NCBI GenBank assembly: GCA_046160865.1 | Contig: JBJXHG010000018.1 | Span: 1-41,559, forward strand | Direction: 5' to 3' | DNA: 41,559 nt | Source: JBJXHG01 sp046160865 | GTDB lineage: Bacteria; Planctomycetota; UBA1135; GCA-002686595 | Part shown: positions 18,401 to 26,228 of the stretch, piece by piece | Numbering within the stretch: the first letter of the stretch is position 1 | Layout of the letters: each line of letters starts with the position of its first letter | Notes under the pieces: model-generated | The model's database searches: none | What the model was told of the DNA's origin: nothing | The model's input: the letters and a program-made list of their open reading frames with translations, nothing else | Program-made: the position numbers and the translations under genes

Positions 18401-19582
18401 CTTCAGAGCGAACCATCGATGCTGCACCGAGCGATCTTCCGGCACTTTCAGGTCGCATCAACCGCTGCCCAGACAGCGTTCCGTGACGTTCCGATAGCTC
18501 TACGCGCCGCACTTCGTCGTGCGGACGCTACGGCTGTATTCGTCGATCTGCGTTCCTTCATCGATGCACTGCCGCAGGGCGCCGTTCGCGCACTGGCCAA
18601 GGCCCACTCTGCACTCGCCGCGGACGACTACGACGCGGCCGCCCAGCATTTCACTTCGTGGGCGAAGCACGCCCAATCCGACGCACGAGCGCAGACAGCC
18701 GTCGTGGATCTGCTCCTCCAGAATGGAGATTCGCAGATTGCGGCTGGAGTCGTCGACCATTGGGACGTGGCCGCGGATCCGCACCTGCGAGCACTCACAG
18801 CGCGCTCCTATCTCGCGGCAGGACGACTCGCGGACGCGCTGCGAGTGGCGGCCGTCGAGCAGCGGAGTCACGATCTGACATTGGTCCTGTCCGACTGCCA
18901 GCTCCGGAGTGGAGCGGCGGAGCGGACGATCCAATTGCTCGACGGCTTGCGTCCATACCAGCAGGTGCTCCCCGAGGCGCTCTGCCTCCGCGCTCGCGCG
19001 CTTGCCACGCTCGGACATCATGCGCAGGCGCAGGCGGTGGTACACGAAGCGCCGCTAGTCGCTCGCACTCCCGCATTGTCGGCCATCACGCGCGAGCTCA
19101 CCGCGTCGAGCGGCCGCGACTTGGGTGCAGAGCTCGCAGCGATCGAAGCACTCCCGGAGGGAGTCCGGCTCTCGCACCGTCTCGATGCAGACCGGGCGAC
19201 ACGTCTAACTCGTGCGTGCGACGACGGCATCGCCCTCGTGCTCGCGCGCGCCTGCGCACCGGCGTCCTTCGTCGCACGCGATCCGAAACCATCATCGGAT
19301 ATGGACGCAGCTGAAGAACCCACGCACACGCGCGATGCAGCCCGTTCTCTGACGCTCGACATCCTCGAGCACCATCTCGCGTGGTGCAGACTCCGCCTCG
19401 CATCGTCATCGTTGGCGGACGGGTCGCACGAACGCTGCCGGTTCGAGCTTCGAAGCGTGCTGACGGCTCCCGAGTTCGCGCCACTGCGTGATCGTGCCTC
19501 GCACTCGCCCGAGGCGGTTCGATCGATCCGATACTTCGACGACGTGCGACGCACTCTCGGTAGGACGTTGCGCGCGTTGTGA
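15464..19582 (+). CDS. large membrane Ser/Thr protein kinase with TPR-like C-terminal region
   Basis: 1372 residues from the ATG at 15464; the open frame extends upstream but without coding character. An N-terminal 85-residue region precedes a complete Hanks-type kinase domain: glycine loop LGRGAQGTVY around 98-107, Lys121 in ALKVL, HRDVKPGN at 240-247, DFGLA at 260-264, and GYMAPEQ near 285-291. An insert of about 30 residues follows the hinge. One transmembrane helix at roughly 407-427 (VLVTVVAIASTLFLLVAIS) places the remaining 940 residues on the other side of the membrane. That part is helical with TPR-like repeats (RGTVQLRQGKFSAARRSFEMS, HFQLGQALMHRGRERDALDAL). It probably senses an envelope or partner-protein signal and phosphorylates cytoplasmic targets. 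The divergent ECF sigma factor is the obvious candidate (inference). Confidence 0.93.
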   Translation: MNHDDEHMTARAVTLNEAVTDFHALYVLDERSGRLRALEEYQRRFPGFEDIIHAEYALLSGAPDALQAERLRTASWAPSDAGLESGRDIGPYRLVRMLGRGAQGTVYLAEHRHLHCARALKVLANAWLFSSGHRARFEREARTAVRLDHPAICGVYDFGRERDLDYIAMRYVEGHTLSNALSSASERWRKSSSKEAPAVAAPEPRLPLRPGSRVELHVVLAFFQQAAAALQLAHEAGIIHRDVKPGNIMVTPALTPVLLDFGLARVLQDTPDGVTRTGDLIGTRGYMAPEQILGVRDVDARVDVYALGIVLYECLTLTRPPAHATEDSLVHAVRHDSLRDVRSLNPSLSRDVAIVVTTALHTDRERRYRTARDFEEDLRRVIAGEPILARPLSWREQCVRWGKRHAGVLVTVVAIASTLFLLVAISRGVLLYGERNHALERERRAAERTAFDATIQATLERAYVLPASIDLHDRVRDSVDTLRLGGVDLAPEDTVDRKHASIPSAVALERDNSARTLWLAFQLVEDIDSLRGSRDTHTSAQPHAVADELAELRAAAARFLNDNLDSTSLAVWRAHESHTTSIADSTTDAVLASPALLPRLMLNHLAWSNGDEELAEHALSDDVMEDDQTLRRIALMERGTVQLRQGKFSAARRSFEMSRWSARHPNVFDHLNLARVAAAQLQSDVAQAHLRRGLVLEPANAICRASLAEVLTFRGNATAAEEEARAAIDADPRYAPGHFQLGQALMHRGRERDALDALNEALVLSGHSAVMEEDVETVLAGTEDERELGQHVTDLQRDIAPSAFWLAIQANIQLGIGDLDGALALAESGLVLTPDHLASMVTRAQVYLCTADAGTALAAFDFIVALHPDSAAAHSVRAQCLDRLQHTDAAIDAHFEAARLSPQYWSDLIDYATAHGEPAVRRRLVRELDARDIAVPLPLSVNERPRVRAVRELRSVLEAAASAPSDPNVALLCSTLADMLQSEPSMLHRAIFRHFQVASTAAQTAFRDVPIALRAALRRADATAVFVDLRSFIDALPQGAVRALAKAHSALAADDYDAAAQHFTSWAKHAQSDARAQTAVVDLLLQNGDSQIAAGVVDHWDVAADPHLRALTARSYLAAGRLADALRVAAVEQRSHDLTLVLSDCQLRSGAAERTIQLLDGLRPYQQVLPEALCLRARALATLGHHAQAQAVVHEAPLVARTPALSAITRELTASSGRDLGAELAAIEALPEGVRLSHRLDADRATRLTRACDDGIALVLARACAPASFVARDPKPSSDMDAAEEPTHTRDAARSLTLDILEHHLAWCRLRLASSSLADGSHERCRFELRSVLTAPEFAPLRDRASHSPEAVRSIRYFDDVRRTLGRTLRAL

Positions 19583-19872
19583 CGAAGTGCTTGCAGCCGA
19601 CGACCCCATCGTCCGCAGGCCCTGTTCGTGCACGACGCTGCGGCGTCCGGGTGCCGGATCGGACGCAGCACATGCCGGCCGCGCGACGAGCGCGAGGCGT
19701 CTCGCGCTGCCGGCTAGCGCGCGTCGCACTGTGAGGTGACGCCTCCGTGGTGCGGACCCCCCCGAGAGTCACGGCGATTCTCGGCGCCTCGTCTGTCGCC
19801 GGGAAAGGCGCGTGTCCGTGCGGGCTCGATGTGTGCCAGACCATGTTCGTATCGAGCATGCTGCACCGCTCA

Positions 19873-20039
19873 CTAGCAGCCGTGGTGGACGCGCTTCGAG
19901 TGTGAGATCGGCCCTTTTGCGCCGGCGCAAGGAGCGCGACCGCGGGCGACTCCTCGCGAGTCGCCGAGGATCGAGCCACGCAACGCTGGCGCAGACGGGC
20001 CGATCTCACACTCGCAGCACGTTCACCACGGGCTGCTAG
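19873..20039. repeat. family A CTAG-bounded palindromic element, copy 2 (167 bp)
   Basis: Begins CTAGCAGCCGTGGTGGACGC and ends ACCACGGGCTGCTAG. The arms pair over about 56 bp, including the matched block GAGTGTGAGATCGGCCC near both ends. The centre has a GGCGACTC-CTCG-CGAGTCGCC-type hairpin. Same length as copy 1. The arm interiors differ from copy 1 in sequence yet remain self-complementary, as expected if pairing is maintained or the arms evolve together. Confidence 0.9.
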
Positions 20040-20238
20040 GACGCATGGTCACTCACGGCGATCAGCGGACACACAAACGCGATCTAGTTTCTGCGCATGC
20101 CGTTGCTCGTGATGGCGACGTGAGTTGTGCATCGCACGTCGACGATGGCGCCATTTGCACGTCCAGCGTGCATGGTCTGGGGACCTTGCTGTATGGCGAG
20201 TGCGCGACAGAGGGCGCGCGGTAAGCACTGCCGGTAGT

Positions 20239-20256
20239 CGATCACGATCGTGATCG
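20239..20256. promoter_or_regulatory. perfect 18-bp palindrome, candidate operator
   Basis: CGATCACGATCGTGATCG is a perfect dyad 86 bp upstream of the ATG at 20342, in a comparatively AT-richer stretch. Its size and position suit a dimeric repressor or activator site. No regulator gene is adjacent, so this is a sequence-level suggestion only. Confidence 0.4.
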
Positions 20257-20341
20257 CTGGCAGATCGCAGTCTCCGATGGCGCTCGGGATCCGTCTGCAC
20301 CCGCCGATTCACAAACGTCAGCCGACGTTGGGACTACGGAT

Positions 20342-20995
20342 ATGATCACTCGATTCACTGCGTTCGGCCACTTCGCACGGCTTGGTGCGTGGTCGCTAAT
20401 CATTGCCGCCGTATCGGACAATCAGGTGCGCACGAGTCTGGAGGTCGATGGTCGGAAGCACATCTCGGATCTGCTTCAGTATGGCCGCGACGTTGTCAAC
20501 GCGCCGCCGACCGAAACGACGACGCATGCATCTTCAGATCACGCACTCGAGAGCACGTCCGCAGCGGCGCCGTTGACCAGCCCCGCCAACGACACTTATC
20601 CCGGCTCGATCAACATGCATCAAGCGCAACGGAGGTTCACCCTTCTCCCTGCGACGCGAGGCTCGGAAGGCCAGGATCCCACGTCCTGCTGGAGCTCTGG
20701 CGGTGTGGACAAGGACTTGTGGTACACGATCGAAGCGAGCAAAGCTGGGACGTGCACCGTACTCCTGAGTGCTCTCGAGGGTGATTTCATCGCGCGCGTC
20801 GTCGTGTACGCGTTCGAGGAGGGAGCGGCACCGACGAGCATCGTCGCTTGCGGTACCAATGAATCCAGCAATGGCCTGGAGCCGGAAGCGCTGGCCACGT
20901 TCTCGGTGAGCACCGGCCAGAAGTTCTACGTTCAAGTGGGCACGCTGAATCTGTCCGCCACCGGCGAGGGCGATCTGACCGTGACCGTCGAATAG
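20342..20995 (+). CDS. probable exported protein with a PPC-like beta domain
   Basis: 217 residues. The N-terminus (MITRFTAFGHFARLGAWSLIIAAVS) resembles a weak signal peptide or anchor. A low-complexity Thr/Ser/Ala linker follows to about residue 80. The rest resembles the bacterial pre-peptidase C-terminal (PPC) fold: NDTYPGSINM, a CWSSGGVDKDLWYTIEA block, TCTVLLSALEGDFIARVVVY, ACGTNESSNG, and FSVSTGQKFYVQVGT ending GDLTVTVE. PPC-like domains are usually exported accessory or binding modules. Here it stands alone without a protease domain, so the role is unknown. A palindrome upstream may regulate it. Confidence 0.75.
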   Translation: MITRFTAFGHFARLGAWSLIIAAVSDNQVRTSLEVDGRKHISDLLQYGRDVVNAPPTETTTHASSDHALESTSAAAPLTSPANDTYPGSINMHQAQRRFTLLPATRGSEGQDPTSCWSSGGVDKDLWYTIEASKAGTCTVLLSALEGDFIARVVVYAFEEGAAPTSIVACGTNESSNGLEPEALATFSVSTGQKFYVQVGTLNLSATGEGDLTVTVE

Positions 20996-21083
20996 TCACC
21001 TGGACCGGAATACCTGAACTGACTGTGGATTGACGCGCGCTGAGGTGTGACGCACCTCAGCGCGCGCTCGCGCGCACGATCGG

Positions 21084-21266
21084 CCCAGCCCGCACTTCTC
21101 ACCGCGTCCGTTGCGAGGGCGTGACAGCCCGCTGCGGGCAAGGCGTTGCGTCGGAATCGACCGGAGGCGACCTGTTGGGTCGGCGAGGATCGATTCCGAT
21201 CCAACAACGCCGAACGAAGCGAGTTGGCGCGACCGCAGCAGGACGTGGTGAGAAATGCGGGTTAGA
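21084..21266. repeat. family B element, near-complete copy (about 183 bp)
   Basis: Left end CCAGCCCGCACTTCTCACCG (CTAG altered to CCAG), type-R arm GCGTTGCGTCGGAATCGACC, centre GGCGACCTGTTGGGTCGGC, then type-L arm GAGGATCGATTCCGATCC, ending GTGGTGAGAAATGCGGGTTAG. Same order and spacing as the copies at 28818-28998 and 37393-37576. Confidence 0.88.
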
Positions 21267-21485
21267 GCCTGTTTCAGAATGCAACGCGTCGGCGAAGGCT
21301 GCGCCGCCGCGGCGCGGCGTCGAACCTCCGCTGCGTGTTGCTTCGTCAATACGCAGCGTGGGATCCCCTTCGAAGCGCGCCGCTGGCGCGTTTCGATGCG
21401 CTGCGCGCACCGGGGCTTCCCCCCCGTGCGCCGCATCGGCTCGCTCGCCCTCCGGCCGCGGCGAGGTTTCAGGACGTGCTCTTAG
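21263..21485. repeat. possible degenerate palindromic element with TTAG ends
   Basis: Left end TTAGAGCCTGTTTCAGAA; the right end is GTTTCAGGACGTGCTCTTAG, an approximate reverse complement. The interior contains a small hairpin, CGCTGCGTGT...ATACGCAGCG, and a GAAGCGCGCC...GGCGCGTTTC hairpin. Only one copy is in the window, and the end match is imperfect, so this is tentative. Confidence 0.4.
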
Positions 21486-21525
21486 CAGCCGAGACGCGGT
21501 GACGCCCGCGCGTTAGCATCCCGCG

Positions 21526-22272
21526 ATGGTGACTCAACGCATCGCGGATGCGCCGCCGCCGTACGCAGGCGTGGTGTTCGACTGCGACTCGACGCTGTCT
21601 GCGATCGAGGGCATCGACGAGCTCGCCGTTCGGCACAAAGCACAGATCGCCGAGCTCACGGATCGCGCGATGCGCGGTGAGCTGCGCCTCGAGGAGGTCT
21701 ACGGCCGCCGCCTCGCGCTCGTCCGTCCGTCGCGCGCGGAGCTCCTGCGCGTCGGTGCGTTGTACGTCGAGCGCGCGCTGCCCCACGCCCGCGAGCTCGT
21801 GTCGGCGCTGCGCGCGTCGCACAAGCGCGTCGCGATCGTGTCCGGCGGACTCCTGCCCGCCGTGCTCGCGATCGCGCGCGCGATCGGCGTCGACGACGAG
21901 GACGTCTTCGCCGTCGACGTGCGCTTCGATGCCGGCGGTGGATACGCGGGCTACGACGAGGCTTCGCCCCTCGCGAAGAGCGGCGGCAAGTGCGAGATCG
22001 TGCGCCGGATCGCCGCGCGCTCGCGGCCGCTCGCGCTCGTCGGCGACGGCATGACCGACCTCGAGGCCGCCGGGGAGTGCGCGCGCTTCGTCGCATTCGG
22101 CGGTGTCGTGCGACGCGCGCCGGTCTTCGAGCTCGCCGCCGTGACTTGCTCCGTGCCGGACCTCGCGGCGCTGGTTCCCTTGGTTTTCAGCGCGCCGGAA
22201 GTCGACATCCTGGCGCGCGCGAGCGAGCATGCGCCGCTCGTCGCACCCTACACGCGCCAGCCAGGCCGTTGA
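21526..22272 (+). CDS. serB: HAD-family phosphoserine phosphatase-like protein
   Basis: 248 residues. Haloacid-dehalogenase fold with the motifs of SerB, which hydrolyses phosphoserine to serine in the last step of serine synthesis: VVFDCDSTLS (Asp19 nucleophile, Asp21 acid/base), IVSGGL with Ser106, Lys155 in SGGKCEIV, and LVGDGMTDLEA at about 172-181. The helical cap between motifs I and II (IDELAVRHKAQIAELTDRAMRGEL) matches SerB caps, including the LTDRAMRGE-like sequence. It is 25 bp from a class V aminotransferase gene, which supports a serine-pathway role. Related HAD phosphatases with other substrates cannot be excluded. Confidence 0.85.
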   Translation: MVTQRIADAPPPYAGVVFDCDSTLSAIEGIDELAVRHKAQIAELTDRAMRGELRLEEVYGRRLALVRPSRAELLRVGALYVERALPHARELVSALRASHKRVAIVSGGLLPAVLAIARAIGVDDEDVFAVDVRFDAGGGYAGYDEASPLAKSGGKCEIVRRIAARSRPLALVGDGMTDLEAAGECARFVAFGGVVRRAPVFELAAVTCSVPDLAALVPLVFSAPEVDILARASEHAPLVAPYTRQPGR

Positions 22273-22297
22273 CGACGGCCGATCGCAGAGAACGAAC

Positions 22298-23452
22298 ATG
22301 CCCAAGCTCAAGCTGTGGATCCCCGGCCCGACCGAAGTCCGCCCCGAAATCCTGGCCGAGTGCGCGCGGCCGATGATCGGGCACCGCTCGAAGGCGATGA
22401 CCGCGCTGATCGAGCGCTTGGATCCCGGCCTGAAGCTCGCGTTCGGCTTGAAGCCGGACAGCACCGCGAAGGTCGCCGTGCACACGACGAGCGCGACGGG
22501 CCTGATGGAAGCGGCGCTCAAGGGCGTCGGCGCGCGCGTCTTGTGCGTCGTGAACGGCTCGTTCTCGAAGCGCTGGTACGAGATCGCGACGCTCGTCGGC
22601 AAGGACGCGACGAAGATCGACGTGCCGCTCGGTCAGGCGGTCGGATTGGACGAGCTCGCGCGCGTGCTCGCGGAGAAGGGCCCGTTCGACGCGCTGACGC
22701 TGGTCTCGAACGAGACGTCGACCGGCGTGCGCACGCCGCTCCCGCAGATCGCACGTGTGCTGGAGAAGCATCCGCGCACGCACTTGCTCGTCGATCTCGT
22801 GAGCTACATCGCCGGCGCGCCGGTCGACTTCGACGCGAACCGGATCGACTTCGGCTTCGCGGGCGTGCAGAAGGCGTTCGCGCTGCCGCCGGGCATCAGC
22901 GTGATGTGCGCGAGCAAGCGCTACCTCGAGACCGCGGCCCAGCAGAAGTTGCGCGGCTTCTATCTCGACCCGATCAAGATCGTCGAAGGCCACGAGCAGC
23001 GCGCCACGCCGTGCACGCCGGCGATCTCGCTCTACTACGCGCTCGCGCGTGAGCTCGAGGACATCACGAACGGCGTCACGCTACCGCGCTCACAGCAAGG
23101 CAAGACCGGCGCCGCCGCATGGCAAGCACGCTTCGACGAGCACGGGCGCATGCAGCAAGTCACCGAGGCGTGGGCGCACAGCAACGGGCTCGAGCTCTTG
23201 CCGATCCCGGAGCACGCGTCGCCGACGATCTCGTGCGTCAAAGCCTGCGACCTCGACGTGGCGGCGCTGATCGCGGGCCTCAAGGAAAAGGGGCACGAGA
23301 TCGGCAACGGCTACGGCGACTTGAAGGGCAAGACGTTCCGCATCGGCCACATGGGCGATCACACGGAGCAAGGCCTGGCCGAGATGCTGCAACTCGCCGA
23401 CGACGTGGTCGCCGAGCTGCGAGCGAAGAAGAGCGTCACGTCGCAGGGCTGA
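22298..23452 (+). CDS. class V aminotransferase, probably phosphoserine aminotransferase-type
   Basis: 384 residues from the ATG at 22298. PLP-dependent fold-type I enzyme of the alanine-glyoxylate/serine-pyruvate/phosphoserine aminotransferase group: LWIPGPTEVRPEIL at the N-terminus, TTSATGLMEAALKG for phosphate binding, NETSTGVRTPL, VDLVSYIAG with the PLP-facing Asp, and the Schiff-base Lys192 in AGVQKAFALPPG. The C-terminal domain ends with FRIGHMGDHTEQGLAEML, typical of the group. Directly downstream of the SerB-like phosphatase and likely in one operon, it probably makes phosphoserine from phosphohydroxypyruvate (inference from pairing). Glyoxylate or pyruvate aminotransferase activity is the alternative. 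Confidence 0.88.
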   Translation: MPKLKLWIPGPTEVRPEILAECARPMIGHRSKAMTALIERLDPGLKLAFGLKPDSTAKVAVHTTSATGLMEAALKGVGARVLCVVNGSFSKRWYEIATLVGKDATKIDVPLGQAVGLDELARVLAEKGPFDALTLVSNETSTGVRTPLPQIARVLEKHPRTHLLVDLVSYIAGAPVDFDANRIDFGFAGVQKAFALPPGISVMCASKRYLETAAQQKLRGFYLDPIKIVEGHEQRATPCTPAISLYYALARELEDITNGVTLPRSQQGKTGAAAWQARFDEHGRMQQVTEAWAHSNGLELLPIPEHASPTISCVKACDLDVAALIAGLKEKGHEIGNGYGDLKGKTFRIGHMGDHTEQGLAEMLQLADDVVAELRAKKSVTSQG

Positions 23453-23517
23453 GGGCGGTTTCGCGAGCAGCGAACTCGAAGACACAGGTGGACGCCGAAG
23501 GCCCCACCGATTCATTC

Positions 23518-23561
23518 GCCCTCCACGCTCGTCTTCGCGAGCGAAGACGAGCGTGGAGGGC
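23518..23561. terminator. bidirectional terminator hairpin between convergent genes
   Basis: A perfect inverted repeat with 21-bp arms (23518-23538 and 23541-23561) and only two central bases fills the gap between the aminotransferase and the convergent lipoprotein gene. Its right arm abuts the TGA of the minus-strand gene. No T-run accompanies it. Position and symmetry suit termination in both directions. Confidence 0.8.
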
Positions 23562-26228
23562 TCAGTGGGCCATCCGCTTCTTCTTCGCGAGCGCGCGCGC
23601 GAGGTCGCGCACGGTCTCGGCCGGAAGATGGTGGAGCTGGTGCACGCGCGTGCGCGTGCGATCGATCTCGGGCAGCGCGCGCGGGTCCGCGTCCAAGCGC
23701 GCTTCGAGGAGCTCCAAGAGATCGCCTAGCAAGAGCGCGTAGCCGCCCGCGTGCGGCGTGAGCCCGCCACCGCCGAGCTCCGCCGTTTCGAGCACTTGCG
23801 CGAGCGCGACGCGTGGATCGGGCGCGTCGCACAGCGCGACGAGCTGCGCGCGGTACTCGAGCGCCTGCATGATGCCGTTCGGCGAGAAGCCGCAGTCGAG
23901 CACGAACGCGAAGAGCGCCGGCAGGTTCTTCGAGAGCGGTAGGAAGCGCGTGCGATCGCACAGGTGTCCTTCCTCGTGCGTCGCCGTGACGCGGATCAGC
24001 TCGTCGAGCGGCACCGGCGCGAGCTCGGTCGTGCCGTTCGCGAGCGCGCGGTCGCGCGACACGGCCAGGCGCACGCGCTGGCCTTCGCCGAGCAACGCGC
24101 CGATGCGCGTGCTGCGCGGCGGACGATCGTCGCCTTCGGCGCGGGTGTCGAACTCCAACGACTCGAGCGCGAGCCCGCGCTCCGCCAGCACGCGCTCCGC
24201 GCGCGCGCGTCCGCCCGCGCCTTCGAAGCGCTTGCAGAGCGCGCCCCACGACGCGTGCTCGCCGCGCACGGCCGCGACGTCGAGCCAGTAACCCTCGTGC
24301 AGCGCCGCCGCGCTGATCTGCGCGCCACGCCGGCCCGCACGGCTCATCAGGTCCGCGCCTTCGCACCAGGCGATCGTGCCGTGCCACGGCACGCCGAGAT
24401 GCGTGCCCGCGCGCTGCTCGCTCCACAAGAGCGGGAGGATCGATCCGTCCGGACCGCCACCGCCGGTGACCTCTCCGAAGATCGCGAATCGACCGAGCCG
24501 TTGCATGACCGCCGCAAGCCCCGGCACCGGCGCGGCGGCACGACCGAAGTCCGCGCGATCGTCGCTCGCGGAGAAGGCGGGCCCCGGATGCACGAGCTCG
24601 GCGATGGGACCGTAATGCATGCGCGGCGAACGAACGAGTTCTTCCGACATCCGCGCGGGCGAGGTCTCGCCGCCGAGGAACACATTCGCGCGCGCGACGA
24701 GCGGCCCCATCGCCGCGAGCAGCTCGTCGAGCGAGTGGACGTCGGAAGAGCCCGTTGAATCGCCGCGCGACGAGAGGTCGAGCCCGCGCAGGAGCTTCGC
24801 GACGTCGACACTCTCCTGCGCAACGGGTGTCGCGAGCCCGCGCTCGAGATCGATGCGATGCACCAGCCGGCGGATGCCTTCGATCAGCTCGGCGCCCGCC
24901 GTCGCGCGTGCATCGAGCGCGAGCGCGCGGTCGAGGTCGTGCGAAGCGAGGCGCGCGGCCACCGAGCGCGCCTCGCGAAACCAGCCGGCTTCGACGAGCG
25001 CAGCGCCGAGTTCTTCGAGCTCGGCGCCGCCGTCGGATGCACGCGACGAGTCCGCCCACGTGCGCGACGCGCGCACGACGCGCGCGAGCGCCGGCCGCAG
25101 CGGCACACCTTCGTCGTCGAGGAACGCGCGCGGCATCTCGCGCAACCATTGCTCGACCGACGCCGAAAAGTCCCCGGCTGCGAAGCGCGCGGCACGAACC
25201 AGCGGACCGGCCGGAGCCGCACGCCCTTCGTCTTGCAGTGCGCGCTCGAGCAGTCCGAGCGCGAGTGGCGTGGCACCTTCGTCGAGCAGGAGCTCGGCGC
25301 GCAATCGATCGCGCGCGGGGCTCTGCTGCGCCGCGAGGCTCATCGCGAGGCCGTGGCCATCGGGATCGTCGAGCGATCCGGAGCGCCGCATGCGCGTCAC
25401 GAGCGTGACGATCTCGCTCTCGGTGAGAAGCGCACTGCGCAAGAGCTCGAGACCGCGCTGGTAGCTCTCGACGCGCTGCCCGAGCCGGCGCGCCTCGAGA
25501 CCCATGCCGACCGCCTCCGCGCCTAGCCACGCTTGCTCGACCTCCGACGCATCCGGCTCGCCGATGCGCGCGAGCAAGAGCGCGATCGCCTCGTCACGAT
25601 CGTTGGCGGCGACGAGGAAGCGCGCGAGCGAGAGCGAGAAGAACGACCGCTCCCAGCCGTCGCGCGCACGCGCGAGCGCACGTCCACCGCTCGCGACGGC
25701 GCCGCGCGCGTCGCCGCGTCCGTTCTTCGCGAACGCATCGCCGTGGTGCGACCACGCGAGGCTCGAATCGAGCTCGAGTGCGCGGCGAAAGCGCGCATCG
25801 CCGTCTCGTCCTTCCAGCCGGCCGGCGAGATACAGCTCGCGCGCGTCGGCGCGTGCGTCGGCCGAGCCCGGTCGCGACGCACGCCGGCCCGCGAGACGCG
25901 TCAAGTGCACCGCCAGCGCTTCGACGCCGCGCAGCTCGTCGCGCAAGAGGTCGTCGAGCAAGCGCTGCGGTGCGACCCAATCGGGCGCCAGCGCGAGCGC
26001 CTCTTCCGAAAGTTCCCGCGCGCGCTCGCGTTCGCCCGCGTGCGTGGGCCGCTCGGCCTCGCGCAGCGCGGCAGTCGCCGCGGCGAACGCGCGCGACGCC
26101 GCCTCGGGCACCGGATCCGCGCGCACGTCCGGGCGCGTGCAGCAGCCGAGCAGGCCGGCGACCGCGAGCAGCGCGGCCGCGACGAGCACACGCGCGCGGC
26201 GCGCCGGTGCAGAGCAGGAAGGATGCAT
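23562..26228 (-). CDS. large lipoprotein with helical repeats and an HExxH (HEEGH) motif
   Basis: 888 residues from the ATG at 26228, where a signal peptide with lipobox begins (basic start, LVAAALLAVAGLLGC). Residues 40-500 are Ala/Arg/Leu-rich helices resembling degenerate TPR or SEL1-type repeats (ERARELSEEALALAPDW, GDARFRRALELDSSLAWSHH). The C-terminal third is different: TATHEEGHLCD gives an HExxH zinc-protease motif at residues 751-755. Glu791 in ALEYRAQLVAL, 36 residues past the second His, is a plausible third ligand as in gluzincin peptidases. It may be an outer-membrane-anchored metallopeptidase or a family that kept only the fold. No known family assigned. Stop codon abuts a strong hairpin. 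Confidence 0.8.
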   Translation of the reverse strand: MHPSCSAPARRARVLVAAALLAVAGLLGCCTRPDVRADPVPEAASRAFAAATAALREAERPTHAGERERARELSEEALALAPDWVAPQRLLDDLLRDELRGVEALAVHLTRLAGRRASRPGSADARADARELYLAGRLEGRDGDARFRRALELDSSLAWSHHGDAFAKNGRGDARGAVASGGRALARARDGWERSFFSLSLARFLVAANDRDEAIALLLARIGEPDASEVEQAWLGAEAVGMGLEARRLGQRVESYQRGLELLRSALLTESEIVTLVTRMRRSGSLDDPDGHGLAMSLAAQQSPARDRLRAELLLDEGATPLALGLLERALQDEGRAAPAGPLVRAARFAAGDFSASVEQWLREMPRAFLDDEGVPLRPALARVVRASRTWADSSRASDGGAELEELGAALVEAGWFREARSVAARLASHDLDRALALDARATAGAELIEGIRRLVHRIDLERGLATPVAQESVDVAKLLRGLDLSSRGDSTGSSDVHSLDELLAAMGPLVARANVFLGGETSPARMSEELVRSPRMHYGPIAELVHPGPAFSASDDRADFGRAAAPVPGLAAVMQRLGRFAIFGEVTGGGGPDGSILPLLWSEQRAGTHLGVPWHGTIAWCEGADLMSRAGRRGAQISAAALHEGYWLDVAAVRGEHASWGALCKRFEGAGGRARAERVLAERGLALESLEFDTRAEGDDRPPRSTRIGALLGEGQRVRLAVSRDRALANGTTELAPVPLDELIRVTATHEEGHLCDRTRFLPLSKNLPALFAFVLDCGFSPNGIMQALEYRAQLVALCDAPDPRVALAQVLETAELGGGGLTPHAGGYALLLGDLLELLEARLDADPRALPEIDRTRTRVHQLHHLPAETVRDLARALAKKKRMAH

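Larger units (their letters stand above)
19583..20341. other. spacer with a family A element and a palindrome
   Basis: About 760 bp after the kinase gene. It holds family A copy 2 (19873-20039) and a perfect 18-bp palindrome at 20239-20256. The stretch 20040-20341 is less GC-rich than its surroundings and is presumably the promoter region of the secreted-protein gene at 20342. No gene recognised. Confidence 0.55.
20996..21525. other. spacer with a family B element and a second palindromic segment
   Basis: About 530 bp between the PPC-like protein and the SerB-like gene. 21084-21266 is a nearly intact family B element. 21263-21485 looks like a further degenerate element bounded by TTAG. No gene recognised; the promoter for the serine genes must lie within or just after these repeats. 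Confidence 0.55.
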
